Source of the DNA: Lelliottia sp. WAP21
GTDB lineage: Bacteria; Pseudomonadota; Gammaproteobacteria; Enterobacterales; Enterobacteriaceae
Direction: 5' to 3'
Assembly: GCF_020532665.2 (NCBI RefSeq)
Contig: NZ_JAIWPG020000005.1
Location: forward strand, 310,001-374,000
DNA: 64,000 bases
Shown: positions 20,037-29,344 of the stretch, piece after piece
Numbering within the stretch: the first letter of the stretch is position 1
How the letters are laid out: every line of letters begins with the position of its first letter
Notes under the pieces: model-generated
Database searches by the model: none
What the model was told of the DNA's origin: nothing
Seen by the model: only the letters and a program-made list of their open reading frames with translations
Position numbers and translations under genes: made by a program

Positions 20037-21023
20037 CTACCGTTCTAAAAGCTTAATAATGTCGGCAGAATAGAGTTCTGGATATTCTTTCGCCGATCGC
20101 AAGGCAATTTGTCGCACGGTCATCCCTTTAACCGATGGGTCATTTTTCGCAATGCTTTCCGGATAGGCAATAGCATCTGGATTTGCCCCTTTCTCAATAA
20201 GAGCACGAACGCAGTCCGGGTTACGACTTTCTAAACTTTCTCGTAAGGGCGTGCCAATAGGCCAGGTCTTTTCCTGAGAGTAAAATGCGTCAATGGATGA
20301 GCCAGGTTTGAGTAACTTATCAATCCGTTTTACGGCCTCAGGGTCTGGCTTATCAGCCATATCATATGCGCGCCCACAAACGAAATGTAAAGGCGTAGAA
20401 CCGACCGCCGAAATGTTATAGGGATCTGCTCCGGCCTCTACCAGTGTATCAATTATCGCAAGATTGCTGGCTGCCATGCCAGTGAGTGCATTGAACCCAT
20501 TGGAGGTTGTTAACGTAGCATCGGCACCGGCATCAAGTAATACTTTAACCATATCAAGATGGGGATGCTGGCTGCTTCCACCGTTCGCTGCCACCATTAA
20601 CGGCGTCTCATTACCATCCTTACCCCTGTCGTTCACGTTGGCACCGGCTTTTATTAAACTCAGCACCATCCGTTTTTCATCCGCTGTTGTGCTTTCATCT
20701 TCGATATGCCTTAACACATATGATAAAAGTGTTTCACCATTTTCCTGTATAGGTTGATCAACACTGTTATTATATTTAAGCAAGACATCCAATATATCTG
20801 GCATCTTATAATAGGTGGCAATAAATAAAGTCTGGATATCAGGAACAGTGCCCAGATCAAGCATTTCTTTTATAGTGGATAAATTATGTGGCGTTTTCTC
20901 TACGGCATAATTCCCTACAGCATCCGTCAGATCTGCCGTGGACGTTTTATGTAATGCCGCAGCACCTGATATATGTGGAATGAGTACAGCAATAACCATA
21001 ACACTACGCAGTATGTTTTTCAT
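20037..21023 (-). CDS. Secreted ankyrin-repeat protein, function unknown
   Basis: A 328-residue protein with a Sec signal peptide (about 1-24, hydrophobic core VMVIAVLIP, cleavage near GAAA) and at least four or five ankyrin repeats. Recognisable repeat ends are GANVNDRG, ETPLMVAANGG, VLLDAGADATLTT, LVEAGADPYN, GSTPLHFVCG and ALIEKGANPDA. It should therefore be periplasmic. Exported ankyrin proteins such as Pseudomonas AnkB support catalase KatB, but no such partner is next to it here. It sits between loiP and speB, which are adjacent in E. coli, so it is an insertion. An in-frame ATG 39 bp upstream is a less likely start. Confidence 0.8.
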   Translation of the reverse strand: MKNILRSVMVIAVLIPHISGAAALHKTSTADLTDAVGNYAVEKTPHNLSTIKEMLDLGTVPDIQTLFIATYYKMPDILDVLLKYNNSVDQPIQENGETLLSYVLRHIEDESTTADEKRMVLSLIKAGANVNDRGKDGNETPLMVAANGGSSQHPHLDMVKVLLDAGADATLTTSNGFNALTGMAASNLAIIDTLVEAGADPYNISAVGSTPLHFVCGRAYDMADKPDPEAVKRIDKLLKPGSSIDAFYSQEKTWPIGTPLRESLESRNPDCVRALIEKGANPDAIAYPESIAKNDPSVKGMTVRQIALRSAKEYPELYSADIIKLLER

Positions 21024-21244
21024 TATTGATAAATTTAATCCTTTAAAATTAAAATACCACACTATTAATTAGCATCACGTTGTATTAAATTTTAATGACA
21101 TGCGTGATACTGAGAAAATAGCAGCAAAATTTTTCCGAGTATAAATCAACTTTGAAGGTGAAAAAAAATTTCCAGATTAAATTTAGATATGCGGGCCCGG
21201 AACGCGAAGCCGCCCCACCAGGTAAGTATTGCGAAAGGCATGTT

Positions 21245-21271
21245 GCTGCTGCGCATGCGTTGCGCAGCAGC
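21245..21271. repeat. Perfect 11-bp inverted repeat downstream of speB
   Basis: GCTGCTGCGCA (21245-21255) and TGCGCAGCAGC (21261-21271) flank a 5-base loop, 17 bp beyond the speB stop. It forms a strong hairpin in either transcript and is placed to protect or end the speB mRNA, but neither side has a U-run, so it is not a standard intrinsic terminator. Confidence 0.7.
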
Positions 21272-21287
21272 GATCGGAGCGTAAGGC

Positions 21288-22208
21288 TTATTCGCCTTTT
21301 TTCGCTGCCTGGATGTAGAGCATTTCCAGAGCGAGGGTGGCCGCTGCCAGGGCCGTGATCTCTGACTGGTCGTAAGCCGGAGCCACTTCCACCACGTCCA
21401 TACCCACGATGTTCAGATCCTTCAGGCCGCGCACCAGTTTGATGGCACGGTCTGAGGTCAGGCCGCCGATCACTGGCGTACCGGTACCCGGAGCAAACGC
21501 CGGATCCAGGCAGTCGATGTCGAAGGTCAGGTACACCGGCATATCGCCGACAATCTGTTTTACCTGAGCGATGATGTCATCCACGCCGCGATCGTTCACC
21601 TGACAGGCATCGAGCACGGTGAAACCGTTGTCTTTATCAAACTCGGTGCGGATACCGATCTGCACGGAGTGGTTAGGATCAATCAGCCCCTCTTTCGGCG
21701 CCGTGAAGAACATGGTGCCATGGTCGAATTCACAGCCGTTCGCGTAGGTGTCGGTATGGGCATCAAAATGCACCAGCGCCATCTTACCGAAGTGCTTCGC
21801 GTGAGCACGCAGCAACGGCAGCGTGACGAAGTGGTCGCCACCGAAGGAGAGCATGCGCTTACCAGCCGCCAGCAGTTTTTCCGCATGGGCCTGCAGTTTT
21901 TCACTCATCTCGCGGGCGTCGCCAAAGGCGTACACCAGGTCACCGCAGTCAACCACGTTCAGGCGCTCGCGCATGTCGAAGTTCCACGGGAAGCGGTTGT
22001 GCTCCCAGGCCAGGTTAGTGGAAACCTGACGAATAGCTGCCGGACCATGACGGCCACCAGCACGGCCTGACGTGGCCATATCAAACGGCACGCCGGTGAT
22101 GACCCAGTCGGCGTCGCTGTCGTACGGCTGGAAGTTCATCGGAAGGCGTAAAAAACCAAACGCGTTAGATACCAGAGAGTTATCGTACTGATGACCTAAA
22201 GTGCTCAT
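21288..22208 (-). CDS. speB: Agmatinase
   Basis: A 306-residue manganese enzyme of the ureohydrolase family; it hydrolyses agmatine to putrescine and urea, the second step of the arginine-to-putrescine route begun by SpeA. All six metal ligands are visible: H126 (GGDH), D149, H151 and D153 (HFDAHTD), D230 and D232 (DIDCLDP). In E. coli speB lies directly next to speA; here the two are split by about 16 kb of fimbrial and two-partner secretion genes, although both keep their orientation. A ribosome site GAGG precedes the ATG. Its leader contains a promoter and an intrinsic terminator (see 22248-22345). Confidence 0.97.
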   Translation of the reverse strand: MSTLGHQYDNSLVSNAFGFLRLPMNFQPYDSDADWVITGVPFDMATSGRAGGRHGPAAIRQVSTNLAWEHNRFPWNFDMRERLNVVDCGDLVYAFGDAREMSEKLQAHAEKLLAAGKRMLSFGGDHFVTLPLLRAHAKHFGKMALVHFDAHTDTYANGCEFDHGTMFFTAPKEGLIDPNHSVQIGIRTEFDKDNGFTVLDACQVNDRGVDDIIAQVKQIVGDMPVYLTFDIDCLDPAFAPGTGTPVIGGLTSDRAIKLVRGLKDLNIVGMDVVEVAPAYDQSEITALAAATLALEMLYIQAAKKGE

Positions 22209-22247
22209 GTCCTGACCTCTTGTAGAGTCGATGCTTGAAAAAAGCTG

Positions 22248-22292
22248 AAAAAAAATCCCCTCCGCGTCGTTAAACCCGACGAGGAAGGGATT
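22248..22292 (-). terminator. Strong intrinsic terminator in the speB leader
   Basis: On the minus strand AATCCCTTCCTCGTCG pairs with CGACGCGGAGGGGATT over 16 positions with one mismatch and one G-U, around a 7-base loop, followed by eight T (22248-22255). It ends about 40 nt before the speB start codon and is oriented with speB. It could be the ancestral speA terminator left beside speB, a terminator for a short RNA, or an attenuator. Confidence 0.88.
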
Positions 22293-22316
22293 GATATGCT
22301 AACTTCTATGGGCCTA

Positions 22317-22345
22317 ATGCTAGCCTTTGCCGCAGGATTATTCAA
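22317..22345 (-). promoter_or_regulatory. Candidate sigma70 promoter upstream of speB
   Basis: On the minus strand TTGAAT (22345-22340), a 17-bp spacer and TAGCAT (22322-22317). Transcription would begin near 22310, about 20 nt before the terminator stem, so the terminated product would be about 60 nt; read-through would give the speB mRNA. Based on sequence match only. Confidence 0.45.
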
Positions 22346-22620
22346 GTCAAGGCTGTCCAGACGAAGTGAGGGTTAACGTCATTTAAGTCGATCGCATAAT
22401 ATTCATCTGATAAATAAATCATACCCTCTCCTCTGCATAAAAATTGGAAATATTTCACCGACATTGTCGATTTTACGCCATTAATTCATATTTTTATTTA
22501 TTCCCCGGATAAATATCACATAAAAAAGCATTTAGGATTATATTTAGTAACGTCTCATATCCTCCTCTTGTTGACATCTATACAATGCACCTCCCAAAAC
22601 TTTATACATGGATGCATTAT

Positions 22621-23187
22621 ATGAATAAGATAAGCAAGCTTTTATTACTGGCTATCCTTTCTGGAGCAGGCACTGCTGCCGCAGCGGAAGACGGTACGAT
22701 TACTTTCGACGGAAATATTAGTGATGCAACCTGCGTTATTACCGGTGGCGATGCACAAGGCGAAACGGCGTCGCCAGATTTCACGGTACATTTACCTTCT
22801 ATTAGTACCACGGCCCTGGCAACAGACGGGCAGCGTGCCGGTGATACATCTTTCTATATTAAGCTGAGCGGCGCAAACTGCCAGGACGGAAAAATAGCCA
22901 GCGTCTTCTTTGAACTGGCGCAAAGTACACAGATTGATCCCGTCACCGGCAATCTGAGAAACTCTGTCGCGACAGCCAGTGGTGGTGCAGATAAAGTGCA
23001 GATTGGCTTACTGGATGCCAACAAGGCCATTCTGAATCTGAACACAGCAAATAATAATGCGATAACCAAAACCATCGCCAATAAAATGGCACGCTTCGAT
23101 TATTGGGCACAGTATGTCGCCACCGGTGGGGCGGCAACAGCAGGTAAAGTCACGACTGAGGTTGTTTACTCGATTAAATATCAGTAA
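22621..23187 (+). CDS. Chaperone-usher fimbrial major subunit
   Basis: A 188-residue pilin of the type 1 (FimA/SfmA-like) family: signal peptide to about residue 22, then ITFDGNISDATCVI, the usual first strand and first Cys, paired with GANCQDG later, and the C-terminal donor-groove motif ending VVYSIKYQ. Subunits of this kind polymerise at the outer-membrane usher by donor-strand exchange into a fimbrial rod. The ORF opens further upstream (22585), but ATG at 22621 gives a normal signal peptide. It is the first of six closely spaced genes. The exact fimbrial type is not recognised. Confidence 0.9.
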   Translation: MNKISKLLLLAILSGAGTAAAAEDGTITFDGNISDATCVITGGDAQGETASPDFTVHLPSISTTALATDGQRAGDTSFYIKLSGANCQDGKIASVFFELAQSTQIDPVTGNLRNSVATASGGADKVQIGLLDANKAILNLNTANNNAITKTIANKMARFDYWAQYVATGGAATAGKVTTEVVYSIKYQ

Positions 23188-23240
23188 TCGTTCGTGATGA
23201 TTTCTACCTTTAATTGATTTTTCCTAAAGGATTAGGCCAG

Positions 23241-23978
23241 ATGTTCATTAATACCCTTAAATATTATGTTTTGATTTTCACTCTGGCCTTTTCCTTTATG
23301 GCCAGCGCAACCGTGCAAATATTATCCACGCGCGTCGCACTGAATGCCAACGAGAAAGAGCAGACCTTTCGCATTAATAACGTCGGTAAAACACCAGAAC
23401 TGGTACAGGTATGGCTCTCGAGCAGCGACAAAACCGATGGTATAGAAAAAGAACAACTGCCTTTCTTTATCAATCCACCTGCGGCAAGAATCAACGGACA
23501 AAAAGGTAAAGTTTTTCGTATTTTCCAGACAGAGGAAGCAGTAACGAAATATCCAAAGGATCGTGAAACAGTACTTTGGCTAAACGTATTGGATATTCCA
23601 CCGGAGTCTCCAGAGGATGCCGATAAAAACCAGCTAAAAATGGCATTCAGAACCTTGATTAAATTTTTCTATCGTCCTGCTGGTTTAAAAGGCAACCCGA
23701 TGGAAGCAGCCGATAATTTAACCTGGCAATTAAAAAAGACCCAACATGGCTATGACGTTATTGGAACCAATAAATCGCCTTTCCACGTCAGCATGTCAAA
23801 CGTGTGGCTGATTGACGCCCAGGGGAAAGAGGTAATGATTGATGGTGAAATGATTGCCCCTTATAGCATGCTGGTCTATCACTTCCCGCAGGTTAAATCC
23901 GTTCAGGGAAAAGGCACCTTTAAATACAATTATATCACTGACCTGGGTGCGTATGTTAAGCGCACATATAATTTCTAA
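23241..23978 (+). CDS. Periplasmic fimbrial chaperone
   Basis: A 245-residue PapD-like chaperone with a signal peptide (about 1-23). The N-terminal immunoglobulin-like domain has the conserved RINN strand and the G1 strand block PFFINPPAARI, and the family signature LNVLDIPP is present; the second domain begins near IKFFYRPAGL. It folds pilins in the periplasm and hands them to the usher. A ribosome site AAAGGA lies 9 nt before the ATG at 23241. The gene is AT-richer than the flanking core genome, consistent with acquisition. Confidence 0.93.
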   Translation: MFINTLKYYVLIFTLAFSFMASATVQILSTRVALNANEKEQTFRINNVGKTPELVQVWLSSSDKTDGIEKEQLPFFINPPAARINGQKGKVFRIFQTEEAVTKYPKDRETVLWLNVLDIPPESPEDADKNQLKMAFRTLIKFFYRPAGLKGNPMEAADNLTWQLKKTQHGYDVIGTNKSPFHVSMSNVWLIDAQGKEVMIDGEMIAPYSMLVYHFPQVKSVQGKGTFKYNYITDLGAYVKRTYNF

Positions 23979-24008
23979 TCATCAGGGAATATAAACCAGG
24001 ACGGTAAT

Positions 24009-26588
24009 ATGTTCATGCTTTATAAAAATAATAACAAATTGCTGGCCCTCAGCAGTTTGTTCGTTTTGATATTTGCCGCCAGCCGCGGGGCTTATGCATC
24101 CACAGAAAATAAAGCCGTGACATTTTCCCATGGCTTTATGAGTTATTACGACAGCGGAATCGACCTGTCGCAATTCGACGGCATCGAAAGAATCATGCCG
24201 GGTGAATATAAGTTAGATGTTTACAGCAACCGCAAACGTATCGATACCTGGCCTGTCACCTTCGTGGCCGCGAATAATGCGCAGGGCGTAAATGCCTGCA
24301 TGACGCCGGAAATGATTGTTCGCCTGGATGTCGATACCGATAAACTGTCCCCCGACTGGAAATTAAGCCGTTGCCTAATCCTTCCCGAATTAATTAAGGG
24401 GGCGACGGTCACCTACAATCAGGAAGAAGAGCAGCTCGATATCACCCTTCCTCAGGCGATGCTGTTGAATACGCCTGAAGGATTCGTGAGCCCGGAACTG
24501 TGGGATAACGGCGTACCGGCGCTGATGTCATCCTACACCTTAAGCGCCACCAGCTCGCGCTATCGCCCGACGCAGGACAACGCTAACTACATTTACAGCA
24601 ACCTGCACAACACCCTCGCGCTGGGAGCGTGGCGATTTACCACCTACGATAGCCTGTCCTCGGGTAGCGATACTGATAACAGCGGTATACAGCATATCCA
24701 GGCCTATGCCGAGCGGGCGATTGCCCCAATTCGCTCCCAGATTGTCATGGGTGACATGAACACCACGGGTGACTTTTTTGATACCACTGCCGTACGCGGA
24801 GTGCGTCTCGCCACTGACGATCGCATGTTACCTGACTCCGTCCGCAGTTACGCACCTGTTGTTCGTGGCATCGCCAACAGCAACGCCACCGTGACCATCA
24901 AGCAGGCAGGTAACACCCTCTATGAAAAAGTTGTGCCGCCGGGCGAATTCGCCATCAGCGATCTCTACGCCACGGGCTATAACGGGGATCTGGAGGTAAC
25001 GGTAAAAGAGACCAACGGCAAAGAGTCTAGCTTTGTTGTGCCTTACTCCAGTGTGCCTCAACTGCTGCGCGAAGGGTATTCCCGCTATTCACTGGCCGCC
25101 GGGGAGATCCGCGACACCTGGCTTAAACAGGATCCGCAGGTTTTTGAAGGAACCTTTCAGTATGGTTTGTTCAATAATTTTACTGGTTATGTGGGTGGGC
25201 AGAGCGCCTTCGAGGGTGATTATGCCTCGCTGTTGACCGGATTCGCCATTAACACACGCTTCGGCGCGCTGGGCATCGATATTACCCGCTCGTTTACCCA
25301 TTTTGAACACCAGCCCGATAACGGAGGATGTGGCACATTCTGCGATATGAGCCTGCGTATTAGCCTGGCAAAAAACCTGCCAGTGACCGGTACCAATTTC
25401 AGCCTGATTGGCTACCGCTATTCCAGTGCGAACTTCTACTCTCTGAGCGACGCTGTCAGCCTGAAACGCTCCATTGAATCTGACGATGATGACTACTTAC
25501 CGGAACGCTACCGGGAACGTCTGGAGGCCAACATCAACCAGACCCTGCCCGCAGGCTGGGGCAATTTTTATATCAGCGGTTTTGTCGGCAACGTCTGGAA
25601 CAGCGAGCGCGGGCAGAACGAAAAATCCAACTATGTGCTGGGCTACAACAACCAGTTTGGATCGACGACCTGGGGCATTTCGGTGGGCCGCACCAACAGC
25701 GACGACGGCAGCCATGAAAACACTCTCTATCTGAATATGAGCATGCCGCTTGGCCATCATTACGAAAAGCAGGCGCATCTGGGGGCTAATTTTAGCTACA
25801 ACAGCGATGAAGCCAGCTTCCGCACCTCTCTGAATGGCTCAGCAGGTGAACGTTCGCAATTTGGTTTTGGCGGGTACTTCAGCCAGACCAACACCCCGGA
25901 AACCAACTTCGGCATGAACCTGTCCTATACCGGCGAGAGCGCCAGCGGCGGGATGACCTACAGCCAGTCACGCGACAGCTTTATGGGTGGCGTCAATTTT
26001 AACGGTGGCATGGTGGTGCACGAGGGGGGTTTCAACTTCGTACCCTCACTGGCGGACACCATCGGTATTGTCGAGGCCAAAGGTGCCGAAGGATCGCGCA
26101 TTTACCCGGACGCCAACTCGGTGATTAAAGATAACGGATACGGCATCGTCAGCTATCTGGTTCCGTACAAATTCAACGAGGTGTATGCCGATCCAAAAGG
26201 TACGGCATTCAACGTGGAAGTCGAAGACACCCGCCGCACCATTGTCCCCACCTCCGGTGCCGCTGTACTGATCAAGATGGACACTCTGGCAAACGGACAA
26301 CGCTTTGTCCGTTTTGTGCAGACCTCAAAAGAACCGATTCCGTTCGGCGCCATGGTCATGGATGAGAGTCAGACCGCCATCGGTATGGTGGGGCAAAACG
26401 GCCTCGCTATGGTGACCTTAAAAGAAGGTCAGAACGATCTCACCGTGCAGTGGAAGAAAAACAAAAAGCCCCTCCAGTGTCGTGCCCGTTTTGTCAAACC
26501 CGCCGGGGAAAAGAGTGACGACACGGCTGCTGAGAACGCGTTCAAGGCGACCACAATTATCTGCACCAGCAATGAGAAGACATCATGA
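24009..26588 (+). CDS. Outer-membrane fimbrial usher
   Basis: An 859-residue usher of the FimD/PapC family. After the signal peptide (to about 30) come the N-terminal chaperone-binding domain with GEYKLDVYSN, a large 24-strand beta-barrel with plug (about 140-640) and the C-terminal domains. A late Cys pair (QCRARF and TTIICTS) matches other ushers. Segments such as GDMNTTGDFFDTTAVRGVRL and SVPQLLREGYSRYSLAAGE are classic usher signatures. The ribosome site CCAGGACGG precedes the start. Its stop overlaps the next gene by 4 bp. Confidence 0.95.
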   Translation: MFMLYKNNNKLLALSSLFVLIFAASRGAYASTENKAVTFSHGFMSYYDSGIDLSQFDGIERIMPGEYKLDVYSNRKRIDTWPVTFVAANNAQGVNACMTPEMIVRLDVDTDKLSPDWKLSRCLILPELIKGATVTYNQEEEQLDITLPQAMLLNTPEGFVSPELWDNGVPALMSSYTLSATSSRYRPTQDNANYIYSNLHNTLALGAWRFTTYDSLSSGSDTDNSGIQHIQAYAERAIAPIRSQIVMGDMNTTGDFFDTTAVRGVRLATDDRMLPDSVRSYAPVVRGIANSNATVTIKQAGNTLYEKVVPPGEFAISDLYATGYNGDLEVTVKETNGKESSFVVPYSSVPQLLREGYSRYSLAAGEIRDTWLKQDPQVFEGTFQYGLFNNFTGYVGGQSAFEGDYASLLTGFAINTRFGALGIDITRSFTHFEHQPDNGGCGTFCDMSLRISLAKNLPVTGTNFSLIGYRYSSANFYSLSDAVSLKRSIESDDDDYLPERYRERLEANINQTLPAGWGNFYISGFVGNVWNSERGQNEKSNYVLGYNNQFGSTTWGISVGRTNSDDGSHENTLYLNMSMPLGHHYEKQAHLGANFSYNSDEASFRTSLNGSAGERSQFGFGGYFSQTNTPETNFGMNLSYTGESASGGMTYSQSRDSFMGGVNFNGGMVVHEGGFNFVPSLADTIGIVEAKGAEGSRIYPDANSVIKDNGYGIVSYLVPYKFNEVYADPKGTAFNVEVEDTRRTIVPTSGAAVLIKMDTLANGQRFVRFVQTSKEPIPFGAMVMDESQTAIGMVGQNGLAMVTLKEGQNDLTVQWKKNKKPLQCRARFVKPAGEKSDDTAAENAFKATTIICTSNEKTS

Positions 26589-27580
26589 GAAGGATCTTTA
26601 CGGCATTACTCATTCTGCTCGGGGCCGCGTTAATGGCCAATCAGGCTTACGCAGCACACTGCACGCTGAATGGGCCATTAGCTACGCTGACTATTCCGGA
26701 CAGTATTACGTTAAACCCTGCGAAACAAGGGGTTGTCGGGACGGTGTTATGGAGCAAGACCTATCGGGTTCCGGACGTGAAATACACCTGCGACGCGTCA
26801 ACACAGTCGACCTGGCACTCGTTCTTTACGCGAAATTATATTATTTCTTCGAGTGAGAATATTTTTAACACCGAAATCCCCGGGATTGGCATTCGTATGC
26901 GCTGGCCCACGGACGGTTCCGCCTCGTGGATACCGGGCAACTCCGGTGCTGCCATCTCCTGTACGGCAGGCTGTTCCATCAAAAACAGTACCGTGCTGGT
27001 GGAATTTGTTCAAATCGCACCTGTCAGCGAAGGTGAAAGCTTTATCCCGGCAGGCCCTGTGGCCGCAGCATCGGTGGTGCCGACGGCGGACGCCAGCGAA
27101 CAGTTGCCCATTTTAGCCATCAATTTTGGTGCCACCATTCGCGTATTGACGCGTAGCTGCTCGATTTACCCTTCCACAGTGCATGTTGATTTGGGCACAT
27201 ATAGCATTGCCGATTTCCAGAATAATGATTCAAAGCAAGGGGACAAAAAAGAGTTCACGATAACCATTGCCTGTCCGGTCGCCTCAACAGGCACGTTGAC
27301 ATTTACCCCGCTGACCCAGGCCCCCTTCGGTTCGTTGACCGGCGTCATCGGTACAGAGTCAGGCGAAGGTTACGCCAGAAATTTCTTAATCCGTCTTTAT
27401 GAGAAGACCTCCTATTCCAATCCCTTAAAACTGGAAACAGCGATCGCTTTTTCTGCGGCACCTACGTTAACAAAAACGTATCAGGCCGAAATTTTCGTAC
27501 CGGGGAACGTGAATCGTCAAACCGATCTCACTCCAGGGCAAATTTCAAGCGCGATTCAATACACCATGGTTCTTAAATAA
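26585..27580 (+). CDS. Fimbrial tip protein / minor subunit (probable adhesin)
   Basis: A 331-residue exported protein (signal peptide about 1-23, AYA cleavage) following the usher with a 4-bp overlap. Size and layout suggest a two-domain tip adhesin: an N-terminal domain (about 24-190) with several Cys, including CTAGC, then a pilin domain starting around RSCSIYPSTVHVDLGTY with the pilin-type second Cys in TIACP. The N-terminal domain resembles nothing I recognise, so the receptor is unknown. Calling it an adhesin rests on position and length. Confidence 0.8.
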   Translation: MRRIFTALLILLGAALMANQAYAAHCTLNGPLATLTIPDSITLNPAKQGVVGTVLWSKTYRVPDVKYTCDASTQSTWHSFFTRNYIISSSENIFNTEIPGIGIRMRWPTDGSASWIPGNSGAAISCTAGCSIKNSTVLVEFVQIAPVSEGESFIPAGPVAAASVVPTADASEQLPILAINFGATIRVLTRSCSIYPSTVHVDLGTYSIADFQNNDSKQGDKKEFTITIACPVASTGTLTFTPLTQAPFGSLTGVIGTESGEGYARNFLIRLYEKTSYSNPLKLETAIAFSAAPTLTKTYQAEIFVPGNVNRQTDLTPGQISSAIQYTMVLK

Positions 27581-27596
27581 TTTCAGAGAATAAACA

Positions 27597-29330
27597 ATGC
27601 GTTGTCTTTCACTCATAAAAAAAGCTGTTTTTTTATTGCCCTTATTTCATGCCGCTCATGCGGCCCAGCTTCCTTCTCAACAAAATAAGCAGGAACTGGA
27701 TCGACTGGAACGTCAGAGCAATCAGTATTTAATTGAAGAAGCCAAGCGAACCGAAGCGCTGCTGCAAAAACAACGCGCGCTGCGGGAGGGGGATTCATCC
27801 TCTGCGCTTCCTGCCGACTCGGCATGGAAATTCCATGTCACACATATCGAAGTACTGGATGATACGCGCTTCGACAGCTCACCGCAGCGCGAGGAGATTA
27901 TTCAGCGTTACCTCAACCAGGACCTGGGAAAAGCAGAAATTTTCAATCTGGTGAAAGAGTTGACAGACTTTTATATTTCGCGCGGGTATGCCACTACGCT
28001 GATTAGCGTCGACCCTGGAAATATTAAAAGCGGCACGCTCAAACTGCGCGTGCTGTGGGGAAAGATTAACGATTTTAAAGTTAACGGTCAGGCTCCGGGC
28101 TTTCGTGAACGCACCCGTCTTTTTGCCGCTTACCCTTTCGCGAAAGACAACGTTTTAAATATGCAAGATATCGACCAGACGGTTGAGAACTTATTACGCG
28201 TCTCACCGGGCGATAATATCTCCGTTGAACCCTCCGTAATTAACGGCTATTCCGATCTGAATCTGATTCATGAACCTTCTTTCCCGCTTGAAGCGGCGGC
28301 GGGGATGAATAACTCCGGCACCAAAGCAGAAGGCTGGCAACAGTTTTACGGCAGCCTCACGGCCAAAAATATCGCCGGATTAAACGATGTCTTCAACGCT
28401 TATTACTCCTGGAATGACCTTAAAAATAACCAGGATAAGCAGGACTCCTGGTCCCTAAGCTACAGTGTGCCGCTAGGTTACTGGGCATTCGATTCCAGCT
28501 ATTACAAATCGCAGTATGAAAAAGGCATCGACGGCGGTTTTGGCATCTATGACTCTGACGGCACTTCCGAGCGCGCTTCTTTGCGCATTAGCAGAATGCT
28601 GATGCGTGGCGCGACGGGGAAAACCAGCGCATGGATGAAGGTCGAGCGCCGCGATAACTATAACGGCATTGAGAATGCGCAAATCGATGTCAGCTCAAAA
28701 ACCTATACTTCTCTGGCCTCCGGCCTGACGTATGTAGGATCGCTGGGGGGCGGCTGGTTTTATGGTGATATCAGCGTTACCGCTGCCGTGCCATGGTTTG
28801 GCTCCGCTCGCGATGGCGACAAAGATCTTGAGGGCTTCGACGTTGACTATTTGAAATATAACGGCATCGTCTCGTGGACGCGTCCGTTATTTAAATTTGG
28901 TCGACTGGGCATGACCTATGAGCTGAACAGCGGTTTTCAGTACACGCCGGATATTCTGGTCAGTGACGCCAAAGTCACTATCGGTGACGAATATACGGTA
29001 CGCGGTTTTAAAGACGAAAACGTCATGAGCGACAGCGGCGCCTGGATTGCCAATAGCCTGCAATTACCTTTCGATATTGGTCTCGCCGGGATCCATCAGC
29101 TGACCCCGTATATAGGTTACGACTTTGGCTTCTCCCGGGATAATTGCCCGGAGGGGATAAATACCTGTGACAGCCAGTTCATGATGGGTGCATCCGTCGG
29201 TATAAAAGCCACCGGCAGCCATTTCAACTCTTACGTAATGGCTGGCTGGCCTGTAAAAAAACCGGATTCTATGGAAGAGAAAACCATCGATAACACAGTG
29301 GTCTATTACAAAACGGAAATTAATTTCTAA
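27597..29330 (+). CDS. TpsB outer-membrane transporter (ShlB/FhaC family)
   Basis: A 577-residue two-partner secretion transporter. Order: signal peptide (about 1-23), an N-terminal helix rich in Q/E/K, two POTRA domains (about 78-230), then a 16-strand barrel. Loop L6 carries the hallmark VRGFKDENVMSDSG, essential for secretion in FhaC. It exports its TpsA partner, encoded 14 bp downstream. It begins only 16 bp after the fimbrial tip gene with no visible promoter or terminator between, so it is probably part of the fimbrial transcript. Confidence 0.93.
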   Translation: MRCLSLIKKAVFLLPLFHAAHAAQLPSQQNKQELDRLERQSNQYLIEEAKRTEALLQKQRALREGDSSSALPADSAWKFHVTHIEVLDDTRFDSSPQREEIIQRYLNQDLGKAEIFNLVKELTDFYISRGYATTLISVDPGNIKSGTLKLRVLWGKINDFKVNGQAPGFRERTRLFAAYPFAKDNVLNMQDIDQTVENLLRVSPGDNISVEPSVINGYSDLNLIHEPSFPLEAAAGMNNSGTKAEGWQQFYGSLTAKNIAGLNDVFNAYYSWNDLKNNQDKQDSWSLSYSVPLGYWAFDSSYYKSQYEKGIDGGFGIYDSDGTSERASLRISRMLMRGATGKTSAWMKVERRDNYNGIENAQIDVSSKTYTSLASGLTYVGSLGGGWFYGDISVTAAVPWFGSARDGDKDLEGFDVDYLKYNGIVSWTRPLFKFGRLGMTYELNSGFQYTPDILVSDAKVTIGDEYTVRGFKDENVMSDSGAWIANSLQLPFDIGLAGIHQLTPYIGYDFGFSRDNCPEGINTCDSQFMMGASVGIKATGSHFNSYVMAGWPVKKPDSMEEKTIDNTVVYYKTEINF

Positions 29331-29344
29331 TATAGGGACGCATT

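Larger units (their letters stand above)
22209..22620. other. Regulatory region between speB and the fimbrial operon
   Basis: About 410 bp with no ORF. The left third belongs to speB: a minus-strand promoter and a strong terminator. From about 22400 rightwards the DNA is very AT-rich and should hold the plus-strand promoter of the fimbria/TPS operon; a TTGACA at 22571-22576 is present but has no good -10 at standard spacing. Such AT-rich upstream DNA is typical of H-NS-silenced fimbrial loci. No phase-switch inverted repeats were seen. Confidence 0.6.

Noticed and set aside
22571..22599. TTGACA at 22571 as the -35 of the fimbrial promoter
   Set aside because: At 16-18 bp spacing the sequence is CCCAAA/CCAAAA/CAAAAC, none a credible -10; the nearby TACAAT is only 4 bp away. 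Left unassigned.
22400..22620. Invertible phase-variation switch upstream of the fimbrial operon
   Set aside because: No pair of inverted repeats flanking a promoter and no FimB/FimE-type recombinase gene was seen in the window.
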